From contig JAUWXH010000037.1 in NCBI GenBank assembly GCA_030616465.1, positions 1-9,366 on the forward strand: DNA of 9,366 nt. Direction: 5' to 3'. Below the pieces are notes generated by a model. That model did not search any database. It was given only the letters and a program-made list of their open reading frames with translations, and was not told the DNA's origin. The position numbers and the translations under genes were made by a program. Source of the stretch: Planctomycetota bacterium (GTDB lineage: Bacteria > Planctomycetota > Phycisphaerae > UBA1845 > Fen-1342). This document shows positions 1 to 5,497 of the stretch, piece after piece (positions within the stretch are counted from its first letter, which is position 1; the number at the start of each line of letters is the position of its first letter).

Positions 1-532
1 AACGGTTACTGATTTTCGCCCCGGGTCGCTCAAGCCGGGCGGCCCGCTGGACATCGCGCTCGACGGCCCGGGCTTCTTGAAGGTCACCGCCGACGGAAAA
101 CAGTACGCCACTCGCGACGGGCGCATGATGATCGATAACGACGGCCGGCTGCTGTCCGCCGCGGACGGCGCGGCCATCCTGGGGATGGGCGACGTCCCGA
201 TCCGGCTCAATCCGCGAGGCGGCGACCCGCAGATCGACGAAGACGGGCGCATCTCGCAAAACGGGGTCGTCGTCGGGCAGCTCGCGCTCGTGGATTACGC
301 GGACTACGACAAACTGCGAAAGGTCGGCAGCGGGAGACTAAGCGCCGAGGGGGCGGAAGAGATCGACTCGCCGGCCTATGTCCGCGCCGGCTTCGTCGAG
401 AGCTCCGGCGTCGAGCCGGTCAAAGAACTGGTGAGCATGATCGAGGCGTCGCGGGCGTACCAGCTCAACGCACAGATGGTGACGCTCCAGGACCAGACGG
501 TTGGCCTGCTCATCAGCCTAGTCTCACGCTGA
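1..532 (+). CDS. flgF: FlgF, proximal rod protein (5'-truncated)
   Basis: The reading frame is open from position 2 to a TGA at 530-532, giving 176 residues. The family is usually about 250 residues, so roughly the first third lies off the window. FlgF is a rod (axial) protein exported by the flagellar type III system into the periplasm. The visible part starts with a typical FlgF/FlgG-family stretch (TDFRPGSLKPGGPLDIALDG, then GPGF), followed by a YATRDGR motif, a VGQLALVDY strand and the conserved C-terminal helix with VRAGFVESSGVEPVKELV and IEASRAYQLNAQM, which packs in the rod core. FlgF and FlgG are paralogues; this copy is called FlgF because a clear FlgG follows 29 nt downstream and because it lacks the FlgG-specific loop. 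The residual doubt is only which rod paralogue it is. Confidence 0.88.
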   Translation, partial: TVTDFRPGSLKPGGPLDIALDGPGFLKVTADGKQYATRDGRMMIDNDGRLLSAADGAAILGMGDVPIRLNPRGGDPQIDEDGRISQNGVVVGQLALVDYADYDKLRKVGSGRLSAEGAEEIDSPAYVRAGFVESSGVEPVKELVSMIEASRAYQLNAQMVTLQDQTVGLLISLVSR

Positions 533-561
533 TCGCGGCCAGTAACGAGAGGAAATGAATA

Positions 562-1362
562 ATGGCCATCACCGCACTTTATACCGCCGCGACGGGCATG
601 CAGGCCCTGTCCGCCAAGATCGACGTCATCGCCAACAATATCGCCAATGCGGATACGCCCGGCTTCAAGGCCTCGCGCGCCAACTTCCAGGATCTGCTCT
701 ACCAGGTATGGGCTCAACCCGGCGTGCAGACGAGCGCGGACACCTCCTCGCCGCTGGGCACGCAGATCGGCCTCGGTGTAGCCCTCAGCAACACGCAGAT
801 CATGTTCAAACAGGGTTCCGCCATTTCGACCGGCCGCACGCTGGATGCGATGATCGAGGGGGACGGCTTGTTTCAAGTCGAGCTACCCGGCGGCGGGACC
901 GGCTATACCCGCGCGGGCAACTTCATCCGCAACTCCGAAGGCGAGTTGGTGCTCGGCAACAGCCAAGGTCTCCGGCTTCTCGATACGCCGACGATTCCCG
1001 AGGAAATCCCGGATGACAGGGTGAGCATCGGGACCGATGGAACCATCACGGCCAGCATGCCAGACGGGACGATCCAGGTGCTCGGCCAGATCGAATTGGC
1101 CCGCTTCGCGAACGCGTCGGGGCTCCTCCAGATGGGCTCCAACATCTACCTGGAAAGTCCAGCCTCCGGCGAGCCGATCGAGGGGAATCCTGGCGAGGAA
1201 GGTATCGGGACCATCAAGGGCGGACACCTGGAACTCAGCACGACCGAAGCCGTCACCGAGCTGGTCGAGCTCATCAAAACCCAACGCGTGTTTCAGATGA
1301 ATTCGCAGTCGATCCAGTCGGCCGACGAAGCGCTGCGAGTCGTAGCGGGGCTGCGGAGATAA
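562..1362 (+). CDS. flgG: FlgG, distal rod protein
   Basis: The product has 266 residues, the normal FlgG length. It forms the distal rod, the drive shaft that passes through the P and L rings. The N-terminal helix carries ALYTAATGM (5-13) and the rod/hook signature ANNIANADTPGF (24-35). It is followed by the FlgG-specific segment, visible here as DLLYQ (44-48), then QPGVQTS and GTQIGLGV, which separates FlgG from FlgF and FlgE. The C-terminal helix has TEAVTELVELIKTQRVFQMN, the usual D0 motif. The ATG at 562 is chosen because GAGAGGA (547-553) stands 8 nt upstream and the product starts exactly at the conserved helix; an ATG at 555 is in another frame. The TAA stop shares its last base with the ATG of a 12-codon mini-ORF leading to flgA. 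Confidence 0.97.
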   Translation: MAITALYTAATGMQALSAKIDVIANNIANADTPGFKASRANFQDLLYQVWAQPGVQTSADTSSPLGTQIGLGVALSNTQIMFKQGSAISTGRTLDAMIEGDGLFQVELPGGGTGYTRAGNFIRNSEGELVLGNSQGLRLLDTPTIPEEIPDDRVSIGTDGTITASMPDGTIQVLGQIELARFANASGLLQMGSNIYLESPASGEPIEGNPGEEGIGTIKGGHLELSTTEAVTELVELIKTQRVFQMNSQSIQSADEALRVVAGLRR

Positions 1363-1400
1363 TGCGGGTGATTGAGGGTGCTATGGAGGTGAGCGCATGA
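1362..1400 (+). CDS. Possible 12-codon coupling mini-ORF between flgG and flgA
   Basis: An ATG overlapping the flgG stop codon (TAATG) opens a frame encoding MRVIEGAMEVSA and ending in a TGA at 1398-1400 that overlaps the flgA start codon (ATGA). It therefore fills the whole spacer and joins the two genes by two stop/start overlaps. The strong flgA ribosome binding site lies inside it. Weak GGAG (1355-1358) precedes its ATG by only 3 nt. It may be a reinitiation track that couples flgA translation to flgG, or a chance arrangement in a short spacer; no peptide function is proposed. Confidence 0.3.
   Translation: MRVIEGAMEVSA
1385..1392 (+). promoter_or_regulatory. Strong Shine-Dalgarno site of flgA
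   Basis: GGAGGTGA is a near-perfect anti-16S match; its GGAGG core (1385-1389) ends 7 nt before the ATG at 1397. It is the strongest ribosome binding site in the window and fixes the flgA start upstream of the octanucleotide repeat, so the repeat is translated. Confidence 0.8.
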
Positions 1401-2527
1401 AGAAGGGAAGAAGGGACGAAGGGACGAAGGGACGAAGGGGTTCAAAGGACTTGGCCCGTGCGTGCCTGCTGTTCGTCCTGCTCCCGGTCGCGGCCTGGGG
1501 CGACGAGCTGATCCAACGCGAGGTCAGCCGGCTCAAACTGCGACCGCAGGTGGAAGTCTGCGGGGCCGCCGTCACGCTCGCCGACGTGCTGACGTTCGCG
1601 GAGGCCGACCCACGCCTCAGGGCCGAAATCGGCCGCCAACCGGTCAATCCCGATCTGCAACCGCCCGCCAAGACCGTATTCACGCATGAGCAAATCGTGC
1701 GGCGCTTGGGCGAGCTCGGCGTCAATCTCTCGCGCGTGCTGGTCAGCGGTGCGCTCAATTGCCGAGTGACGCTCGAACCGGCCCGCGCACAAACGGTCAT
1801 TGAAGCACCGTCGGCTTGGGTCGCCGCCGGCTCACGGGACGCCGCCCCCCTGACCAGGCTGCGGGCTACCGACGAGGGCAACACGCTGGCCGACGCGTTG
1901 CGGGCTTACGTGAACGCAGAGCTCGCTTCCCTCGGCGGGACGGCCGAGATCGAGTTCGAGCGGGCCGGCCAGGAGTTCCTCACGCTGACCCGCCCGCCGT
2001 GGAAGTTCATCATTCGCAGCAGCAGCAGCAGCGGCGACAAGCTCGGTTTGCGCGAGTTCGAGATCGTGATTCGGCGGGACGGGCGCACGCAACGCACCGC
2101 GCGGCTGGCCGCCCGCGTCAGGCTCGTCAAGGACGTGCTGGTGGCCCGCAAGCCGCTGGGCATCGGCACGTTCGTGCGGCAAGAGGACGTCGCGTTGGAG
2201 CCGCGCATGCTCGAGCGCCGGCAGGACGTGGGCCTGGACGAGGTCGGCCAGATCATCGGGCAGCAGGTCAAACGGTACATCCCCGTCGGCGAGATGATTC
2301 GCCGCAGTGACATCAAGGTGGTGGACCTGGTGAAACGCTCGCGGCCGGTCAGCCTCAGCAGCACCGGCAACAGCGTGAGCGTCCGGCTGACGGGGATGGC
2401 ACTCGATTCCGGGGGCTACGGCGACACGGTGCGCGTGCGTATCGGGGAGTCGCGGAAGGACCGTCGAATACTGCGCGGCGTCGTTACCGGGGTGGGAAGC
2501 GTTCGTTTGATAAGGGGCGGGGTGTGA
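1397..2527 (+). CDS. flgA: FlgA, P-ring assembly chaperone
   Basis: FlgA is a periplasmic chaperone that helps FlgI polymerise into the P ring around the rod. The 376 residues are longer than the roughly 220 of enterobacterial FlgA. A signal peptide is visible: a long basic n-region (1-20), the hydrophobic run ACLLFVLLPVAAWG (22-35) and a likely cleavage just before DEL. A central region (about 40-245) contains a VTLADVL segment and a five-serine run. The C-terminal part (about 246-376) is the SAF/beta-clip domain: LVARKPLGIGTFVRQEDV, then IGQQVKRYIPVGEMIRRSDI and GMALDSGGYGDTVRVR, ending in the usual G-VRL strand. The start follows a strong GGAGGTGA site. The n-region is encoded largely by an 8-bp tandem repeat, which is unusual. 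TTG at 1451 is a weaker alternative start that would avoid the repeat. The stop overlaps a possible GTG start of flgH. Confidence 0.93.
   Translation: MKKGRRDEGTKGRRGSKDLARACLLFVLLPVAAWGDELIQREVSRLKLRPQVEVCGAAVTLADVLTFAEADPRLRAEIGRQPVNPDLQPPAKTVFTHEQIVRRLGELGVNLSRVLVSGALNCRVTLEPARAQTVIEAPSAWVAAGSRDAAPLTRLRATDEGNTLADALRAYVNAELASLGGTAEIEFERAGQEFLTLTRPPWKFIIRSSSSSGDKLGLREFEIVIRRDGRTQRTARLAARVRLVKDVLVARKPLGIGTFVRQEDVALEPRMLERRQDVGLDEVGQIIGQQVKRYIPVGEMIRRSDIKVVDLVKRSRPVSLSSTGNSVSVRLTGMALDSGGYGDTVRVRIGESRKDRRILRGVVTGVGSVRLIRGGV
1405..1436 (+). repeat. Octanucleotide tandem repeat in the 5' end of flgA
   Basis: Three perfect copies of GGGACGAA (1413-1436) follow one copy with a single mismatch (GGGAAGAA, 1405-1412), and a partial GGGG comes next. 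They encode the basic n-region of the FlgA signal peptide (roughly residues 4-14, with RRDEGTKGRR). Because 8 is not a multiple of 3, gain or loss of one unit would change the reading frame after the start codon. I recall similar GGGACGAA arrays as common dispersed low-complexity repeats in planctomycete-like genomes, which would make this an invading repeat rather than an ancestral part of flgA. Confidence 0.85.
2018..2032 (+). repeat. AGC trinucleotide run coding five serines in flgA
   Basis: Five AGC codons in a row encode Ser208-Ser212 of FlgA. It is an in-frame microsatellite in a probable surface loop between strands; length changes would only add or remove serines. Confidence 0.8.
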
Positions 2528-2553
2528 GCTGGTCACAAGGTGGGAGAACGGCG

Positions 2554-3336
2554 GTGAACCGAACACTGTGGACGTTATCGGTCGCGTTGGTGGTGCTGGC
2601 GTTGTGCGCGCCGGCGGCGGGGCAACGCAACTCGCTACTCGGCCGCGGCAACGGCTCGGCCGATCAACCACCCCCGGCGACGCAGCCGGCGGTGCGTGAG
2701 CCGGCGGCCGTTCTGCCGGGCATGCCGCCGGCACGGCGCCCGCGACAGTCGGCAACCCGCTCCGAACCGCCGCTCAACACGGTCCTGCTGTACGCCTCAC
2801 CCTTCGCCGTTGAGGCCCCCCAGCCGCAGGAAATCCGGGTTCACGACCTGGTGACGATCGTAATCCGCGAGAACAAGACGGCGACCAGCGACGCGAAGTT
2901 GAAGTCGGAGAAGGAGTGGAAAGTCGAGGCGGAATTGGCCAAGTGGTTCCGGCTCGATCCGAAACACCGCCTCATCCCGCAGAACTTCCCGCGCGGCACG
3001 CCGGGCGTCAAATTCGAGTTTGAGAACGAGTACGAGGGTAAGGGCAAGGTCGATCGCAAGGACACGCTGACCACGCGCATCACCGCCGAGGTCATCGACG
3101 TCAAGCCCAACGGCAATCTGGTACTGGAGGCGAAGAAGAACATCCGCATGGATGACGAGGGCTACATCATCACTCTGACCGGCGTGTGCCGTAGTCAGGA
3201 CGTCACGCTGGACAACACGATTCTCAGCACGCAGATCGCCAACCCGGTGATCGACGTGCAACACACGGGTGCGGTGCGCGACGCCACCCGCCGGGGTTGG
3301 CTGATGCGGCTGTTCGACCTGCTGCGACCGATTTAG
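2554..3336 (+). CDS. flgH: FlgH, L-ring protein
   Basis: FlgH forms the outer-membrane L ring, the bushing through which the distal rod passes. From GTG 2554 the product is 260 residues. The first 24 form a signal peptide (TLWTLSVALVVLALCAPAAG), followed by a Pro/Ala/Arg-rich linker (about 25-75). The conserved FlgH core then shows VHDLVTIVIRENKTATSDA, EGKGKVDRKDTLTTRITAEV, the PNGNLVLEAKKNI strand, a GVCRSQDVTLDNTILSTQIA segment and the C-terminal GWLMRLFDLLRPI. Start choice: GGGAG (2542-2546) lies 7 nt before GTG 2554 and gives a compact signal peptide; the in-frame GTG at 2524, overlapping the flgA stop, would add 10 residues and cannot be excluded. FlgH is usually a lipoprotein. Here the only candidate lipobox is LALC, whose Leu before Cys is not canonical, so cleavage by signal peptidase I after AAG is also possible. 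Confidence 0.94.
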   Translation: MNRTLWTLSVALVVLALCAPAAGQRNSLLGRGNGSADQPPPATQPAVREPAAVLPGMPPARRPRQSATRSEPPLNTVLLYASPFAVEAPQPQEIRVHDLVTIVIRENKTATSDAKLKSEKEWKVEAELAKWFRLDPKHRLIPQNFPRGTPGVKFEFENEYEGKGKVDRKDTLTTRITAEVIDVKPNGNLVLEAKKNIRMDDEGYIITLTGVCRSQDVTLDNTILSTQIANPVIDVQHTGAVRDATRRGWLMRLFDLLRPI

Positions 3337-3346
3337 GGCGACGCTC

Positions 3347-4465
3347 ATGCGCAAGCGGACGACAACGGCACTGTTCATTCTAGTGGCGCTGCCTGTGACC
3401 GCCGCCGCCGAGGTCCGCGTGCAGGACATCGCCCGCCTGCAGGGTCAGCGGACCAACAAGCTGATGGGCTACGGACTGGTGATCGGGCTGGACGGGACGG
3501 GCGACGGCGGAAAGGCCCTGACCACCATGCGATCGCTGATGGCCTTGCACGAGCGCTACCACCAGCCGGTGCTGGATCCGACGGAACTGAAGGCGGGCAA
3601 GAACGTCGCCCGGGCCTTCGTGGAAGTGACGATCCCCGAATTCGGCGCGCGGGAGGGACAAACGCTGGACGTGGTCGTCTCGAGCGTGGGCGAGGCTGAC
3701 AGCCTCAAGGGCGGCCAGTTGCTCACCACCCCGCTGCAATACGCCATGTTCGACCCAGAGGACCCGTCAACACAGGTGATCTTCGCGTTGGCCGGTGGCC
3801 GGGTGGACATCCCCGATCCGGAGAACCCGCGGCGCGGCATCATTCGCAACGGGGCCACGCTGGAGGAAGACTTCTTCTACAGCTTCATCCAGGACCGCTG
3901 CATCACGCTGGTGCTCAACGATGAACAGGCCGGCTTCCCGTTGGCCCATATGGTCGCCCGGGCCCTCAATCACGAGCTCGCCAACCCGCAAACGGGCGGG
4001 TTGACGGAACGTGACCAGCGGGGCGTGCTGGTGGTGCATCGGGACAGCGCGGTGGCGTTGGGGCCGAAGAACGTACGCGTGCGGATTCCGTCCTATGAGC
4101 TGGCCCGACCGAGCAACTTCATCAGCCGCGTGCTGCAAACGCCGCTGTTCATGATGCCGAAGCAGCCCGCGCGCGTCGTGATCAACCGGACCACCAAGAA
4201 TATCTCCTTTACGGGGGCGGTCACGATCTCGCCGACGGTGCTACAAATCCCCGGGCTCGGGACGGTCACCATCGCGGGCGGCGGAGCCACAGCACCCCCG
4301 GCCGGCGTGATCGGGCTGGATACGGACAAGGTCGCCGGCGTCGAGTTCCAGGAGCTGCTCGATACGTTCACCAGGATCAGGCTCTCGCCGCAGCAGATGG
4401 TCGAGGCCGTCGAGCACCTCCATCGCACCGGCACGTTACATGCGCAACTGATCTACACGGAGTAG
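3347..4465 (+). CDS. flgI: FlgI, P-ring protein
   Basis: FlgI makes the periplasmic P ring in the peptidoglycan layer. The product has 372 residues, the standard length. A signal peptide (1-21, basic MRKR then TALFILVALPVTAAA) precedes the conserved mature start VRVQDIARLQGQRTNKLMGY and GLVIGLDGTGDGG. Further family features are VVVSSVGEADSLKGGQLL, the IIRNGATLEEDF segment, ARVVINRTTKNI with AVTISPTVLQ, and the C-terminal VEAVEHLHRTGTLHAQLIYTE. There is one cysteine only (in QDRCITL), so the intramolecular disulfide known from enterobacterial FlgI cannot form. The gene starts 10 nt after flgH, with AGGGCGA partly overlapping the flgH stop as the likely ribosome site. It probably depends on the FlgA encoded two genes upstream for assembly. 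Confidence 0.97.
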   Translation: MRKRTTTALFILVALPVTAAAEVRVQDIARLQGQRTNKLMGYGLVIGLDGTGDGGKALTTMRSLMALHERYHQPVLDPTELKAGKNVARAFVEVTIPEFGAREGQTLDVVVSSVGEADSLKGGQLLTTPLQYAMFDPEDPSTQVIFALAGGRVDIPDPENPRRGIIRNGATLEEDFFYSFIQDRCITLVLNDEQAGFPLAHMVARALNHELANPQTGGLTERDQRGVLVVHRDSAVALGPKNVRVRIPSYELARPSNFISRVLQTPLFMMPKQPARVVINRTTKNISFTGAVTISPTVLQIPGLGTVTIAGGGATAPPAGVIGLDTDKVAGVEFQELLDTFTRIRLSPQQMVEAVEHLHRTGTLHAQLIYTE

Positions 4466-4474
4466 CAGCGAGCG

Positions 4475-4921
4475 ATGTCCCTGGCCGGCATTCAACCCGT
4501 TGTCGCGGCAACCGCCGGTGGTGGTGGCGGCGACAGGCGCACGTTGGCGGCCCTGCTCGCTGCCGGTCGAAAGCTCGAAGCGAACGACCCCAAGCTCGTT
4601 GGGCAGGCGGCGGCGCAGGTCGTCTCACAACTGTTCTTCGCCCCGCTGCTGGCCGAGATGCGGAAGCTGCCCTTCGGCCGCAAGTTCGCCACCGGCGGTC
4701 GCACCGAGGAGATCTTCGGCGAGCAGTTGGACCTGCGGATCGCCGACAGCGTTGCCGCCAACTGCGGCGGGCTGACGCGTCAATTGATCGAACGCCTGCA
4801 AGGTAATGACGGTGGGCAGGGGTCGCCCCAGGGCAGTTCAGTAGCGGCCGGCAGCTCGCAGGCCGGCTCGCGGCCGGCGGCCGGTCACAAGGCCGGCGAG
4901 ACAACGATGGTGCACACATGA
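4475..4921 (+). CDS. flgJ: FlgJ-like rod-binding protein without a muramidase domain
   Basis: The 148 residues correspond to the N-terminal rod-binding half of FlgJ, thought to cap or scaffold the growing rod. After a glycine-rich start (15-19), the core at about 32-110 shows the family pattern: a helix with QVVSQLFFAPLLAEMRK, a gap, then EEIFGEQLDLRIADSVA and GGLTRQLIERL. The C-terminal glucosaminidase/muramidase domain of enterobacterial FlgJ is absent, as in many phyla, so peptidoglycan opening must rely on another enzyme. The tail (111-148) is low-complexity Gly/Ser/Ala, coded by a GCCGGC-rich stretch. The gene starts 9 nt after flgI with no good Shine-Dalgarno site and ends in an ATGA overlap with flgN, so translation is probably coupled on both sides. 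The call rests on a weakly conserved domain plus context. Confidence 0.82.
   Translation: MSLAGIQPVVAATAGGGGGDRRTLAALLAAGRKLEANDPKLVGQAAAQVVSQLFFAPLLAEMRKLPFGRKFATGGRTEEIFGEQLDLRIADSVAANCGGLTRQLIERLQGNDGGQGSPQGSSVAAGSSQAGSRPAAGHKAGETTMVHT
4847..4897 (+). repeat. GCCGGC-rich palindrome cluster at the 3' end of flgJ
   Basis: Four copies of the self-complementary hexamer GCCGGC occur at 4847, 4862, 4873 and 4892, with a further GGCCGG at 4879. They encode the disordered Ala/Gly tail of FlgJ. Neighbouring copies could pair in mRNA (for example 4862-4867 with 4873-4878) shortly before the flgN start at 4918. This may be low-complexity drift in GC-rich DNA or may affect flgN translation. Confidence 0.5.
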
Positions 4922-5466
4922 CAAACACCGTAGCAACATCGCAGACCGGACCCGGGCGAGCGGATCTCACGCCGATCGTCGCAGAGCTACGCGACGCGCT
5001 CGCCACGCTCCATGGGCTGCTCCAGCAGCTCACGGAGCTGGCCGGCCGGAAACTGGACGCGATGCGCCAGGCCGATACGGGCGACCTGCAATCCTGCGCG
5101 GCAATGGAACACCGTCTGCTCGGAGACGTGTCGGCGAAGCGGAAGCAGCGTGAAGCAATTCTTGCCCGCCTCGCGCAGAGCCTGCACTGGCCGGAGGCGG
5201 TCACAGCTCCGCTGGGGGAAATCGCGGATCGGCTGCCCGAGCCGTTTTCCTCGTCTATCCGGGCGAAAAACCGGGCTTTACGCGAGGTCGCCGACACGCT
5301 GCAGCAGAAAAACCGTCTGGCCGCCGTGGTGGCACGCAACCTGCACGCGCACGTGCGGAGCATCTTTGCCGAGTTGGCCAAGGCCAACCAGGAGTGCGTG
5401 CTATATGGACCAAGCGGCCAGCATGAGCAAACCAGCACTGATGCGTGGGTGGATGCAGTGGGGTAG
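4918..5466 (+). CDS. flgN: FlgN-like export chaperone for FlgK and FlgL
   Basis: FlgN is a cytoplasmic chaperone that binds the C-terminal helices of FlgK and FlgL and delivers them to the export gate. The 182-residue product is predicted nearly all helical. It shows the loose FlgN pattern: an N-terminal helix with ELRDALATLHGLLQQLTELA, a MEHRLLGDVSAKRKQREAIL helix, a QQKNRLAAVVARNL helix and the terminal YGPSG motif (163-167) that is typical of the family. The start lies in an ATGA overlap with flgJ. The next genes are flgK and flgL, the expected clients. The last three codons (180-182) and the TAG lie inside copy 1 of the hairpin repeat, so the C terminus appears to have been set by a repeat insertion. 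Sequence identity in this family is low, so context carries part of the call. Confidence 0.85.
   Translation: MTNTVATSQTGPGRADLTPIVAELRDALATLHGLLQQLTELAGRKLDAMRQADTGDLQSCAAMEHRLLGDVSAKRKQREAILARLAQSLHWPEAVTAPLGEIADRLPEPFSSSIRAKNRALREVADTLQQKNRLAAVVARNLHAHVRSIFAELAKANQECVLYGPSGQHEQTSTDAWVDAVG
5330..5345 (+). promoter_or_regulatory. Sigma-54-like promoter candidate inside flgN
   Basis: TGGCACG, 4 nt, then CTGCA matches the sigma-54 consensus TGGCACG-N4-TTGCA at all but one position, with the essential GG and GC elements 10 bp apart. It lies in flgN about 150 bp upstream of flgK on the same strand, so it could give flgK and flgL their own transcript. It is also coding sequence (VARNLHA), so chance cannot be ruled out. 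No activator sites were identified. Confidence 0.3.
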
Positions 5467-5487
5467 TGCGGGCGTCTGGCCCGCCCA
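5454..5487 (+). repeat. Dispersed hairpin repeat, copy 1 (flgN-flgK junction)
   Basis: This 34-nt stretch is identical to 7209-7242 except for one base. Its core GCGGGC (5468-5473), 5-nt loop, GCCCGC (5479-5484) forms a hairpin. It provides the last codons and TAG stop of flgN, and its end touches the flgK Shine-Dalgarno site. The hairpin could protect upstream mRNA from 3' decay or tune flgK translation; there is no T tract for intrinsic termination. Confidence 0.85.
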
Positions 5488-5494
5488 AAGGTGA
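5487..5494 (+). promoter_or_regulatory. Shine-Dalgarno site of flgK
   Basis: AAAGGTGA stands a few nt before the GTG at 5498 and supports that start over the out-of-frame GTG at 5491. It begins 2 nt after the hairpin of repeat copy 1, so pairing in that hairpin may influence its access. Confidence 0.6.
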
Positions 5495-5497
5495 ATC

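Noticed and set aside
555..1016. ATG at 555 opening a 153-codon frame overlapping flgG
   Set aside because: It is a different frame from the clearly conserved FlgG protein, with an Arg/His-rich product.
1832..2755. 307-codon open frame on the minus strand opposite flgA/flgH
   Set aside because: The composition is a typical GC-rich shadow and there is no convincing ribosome site or domain.
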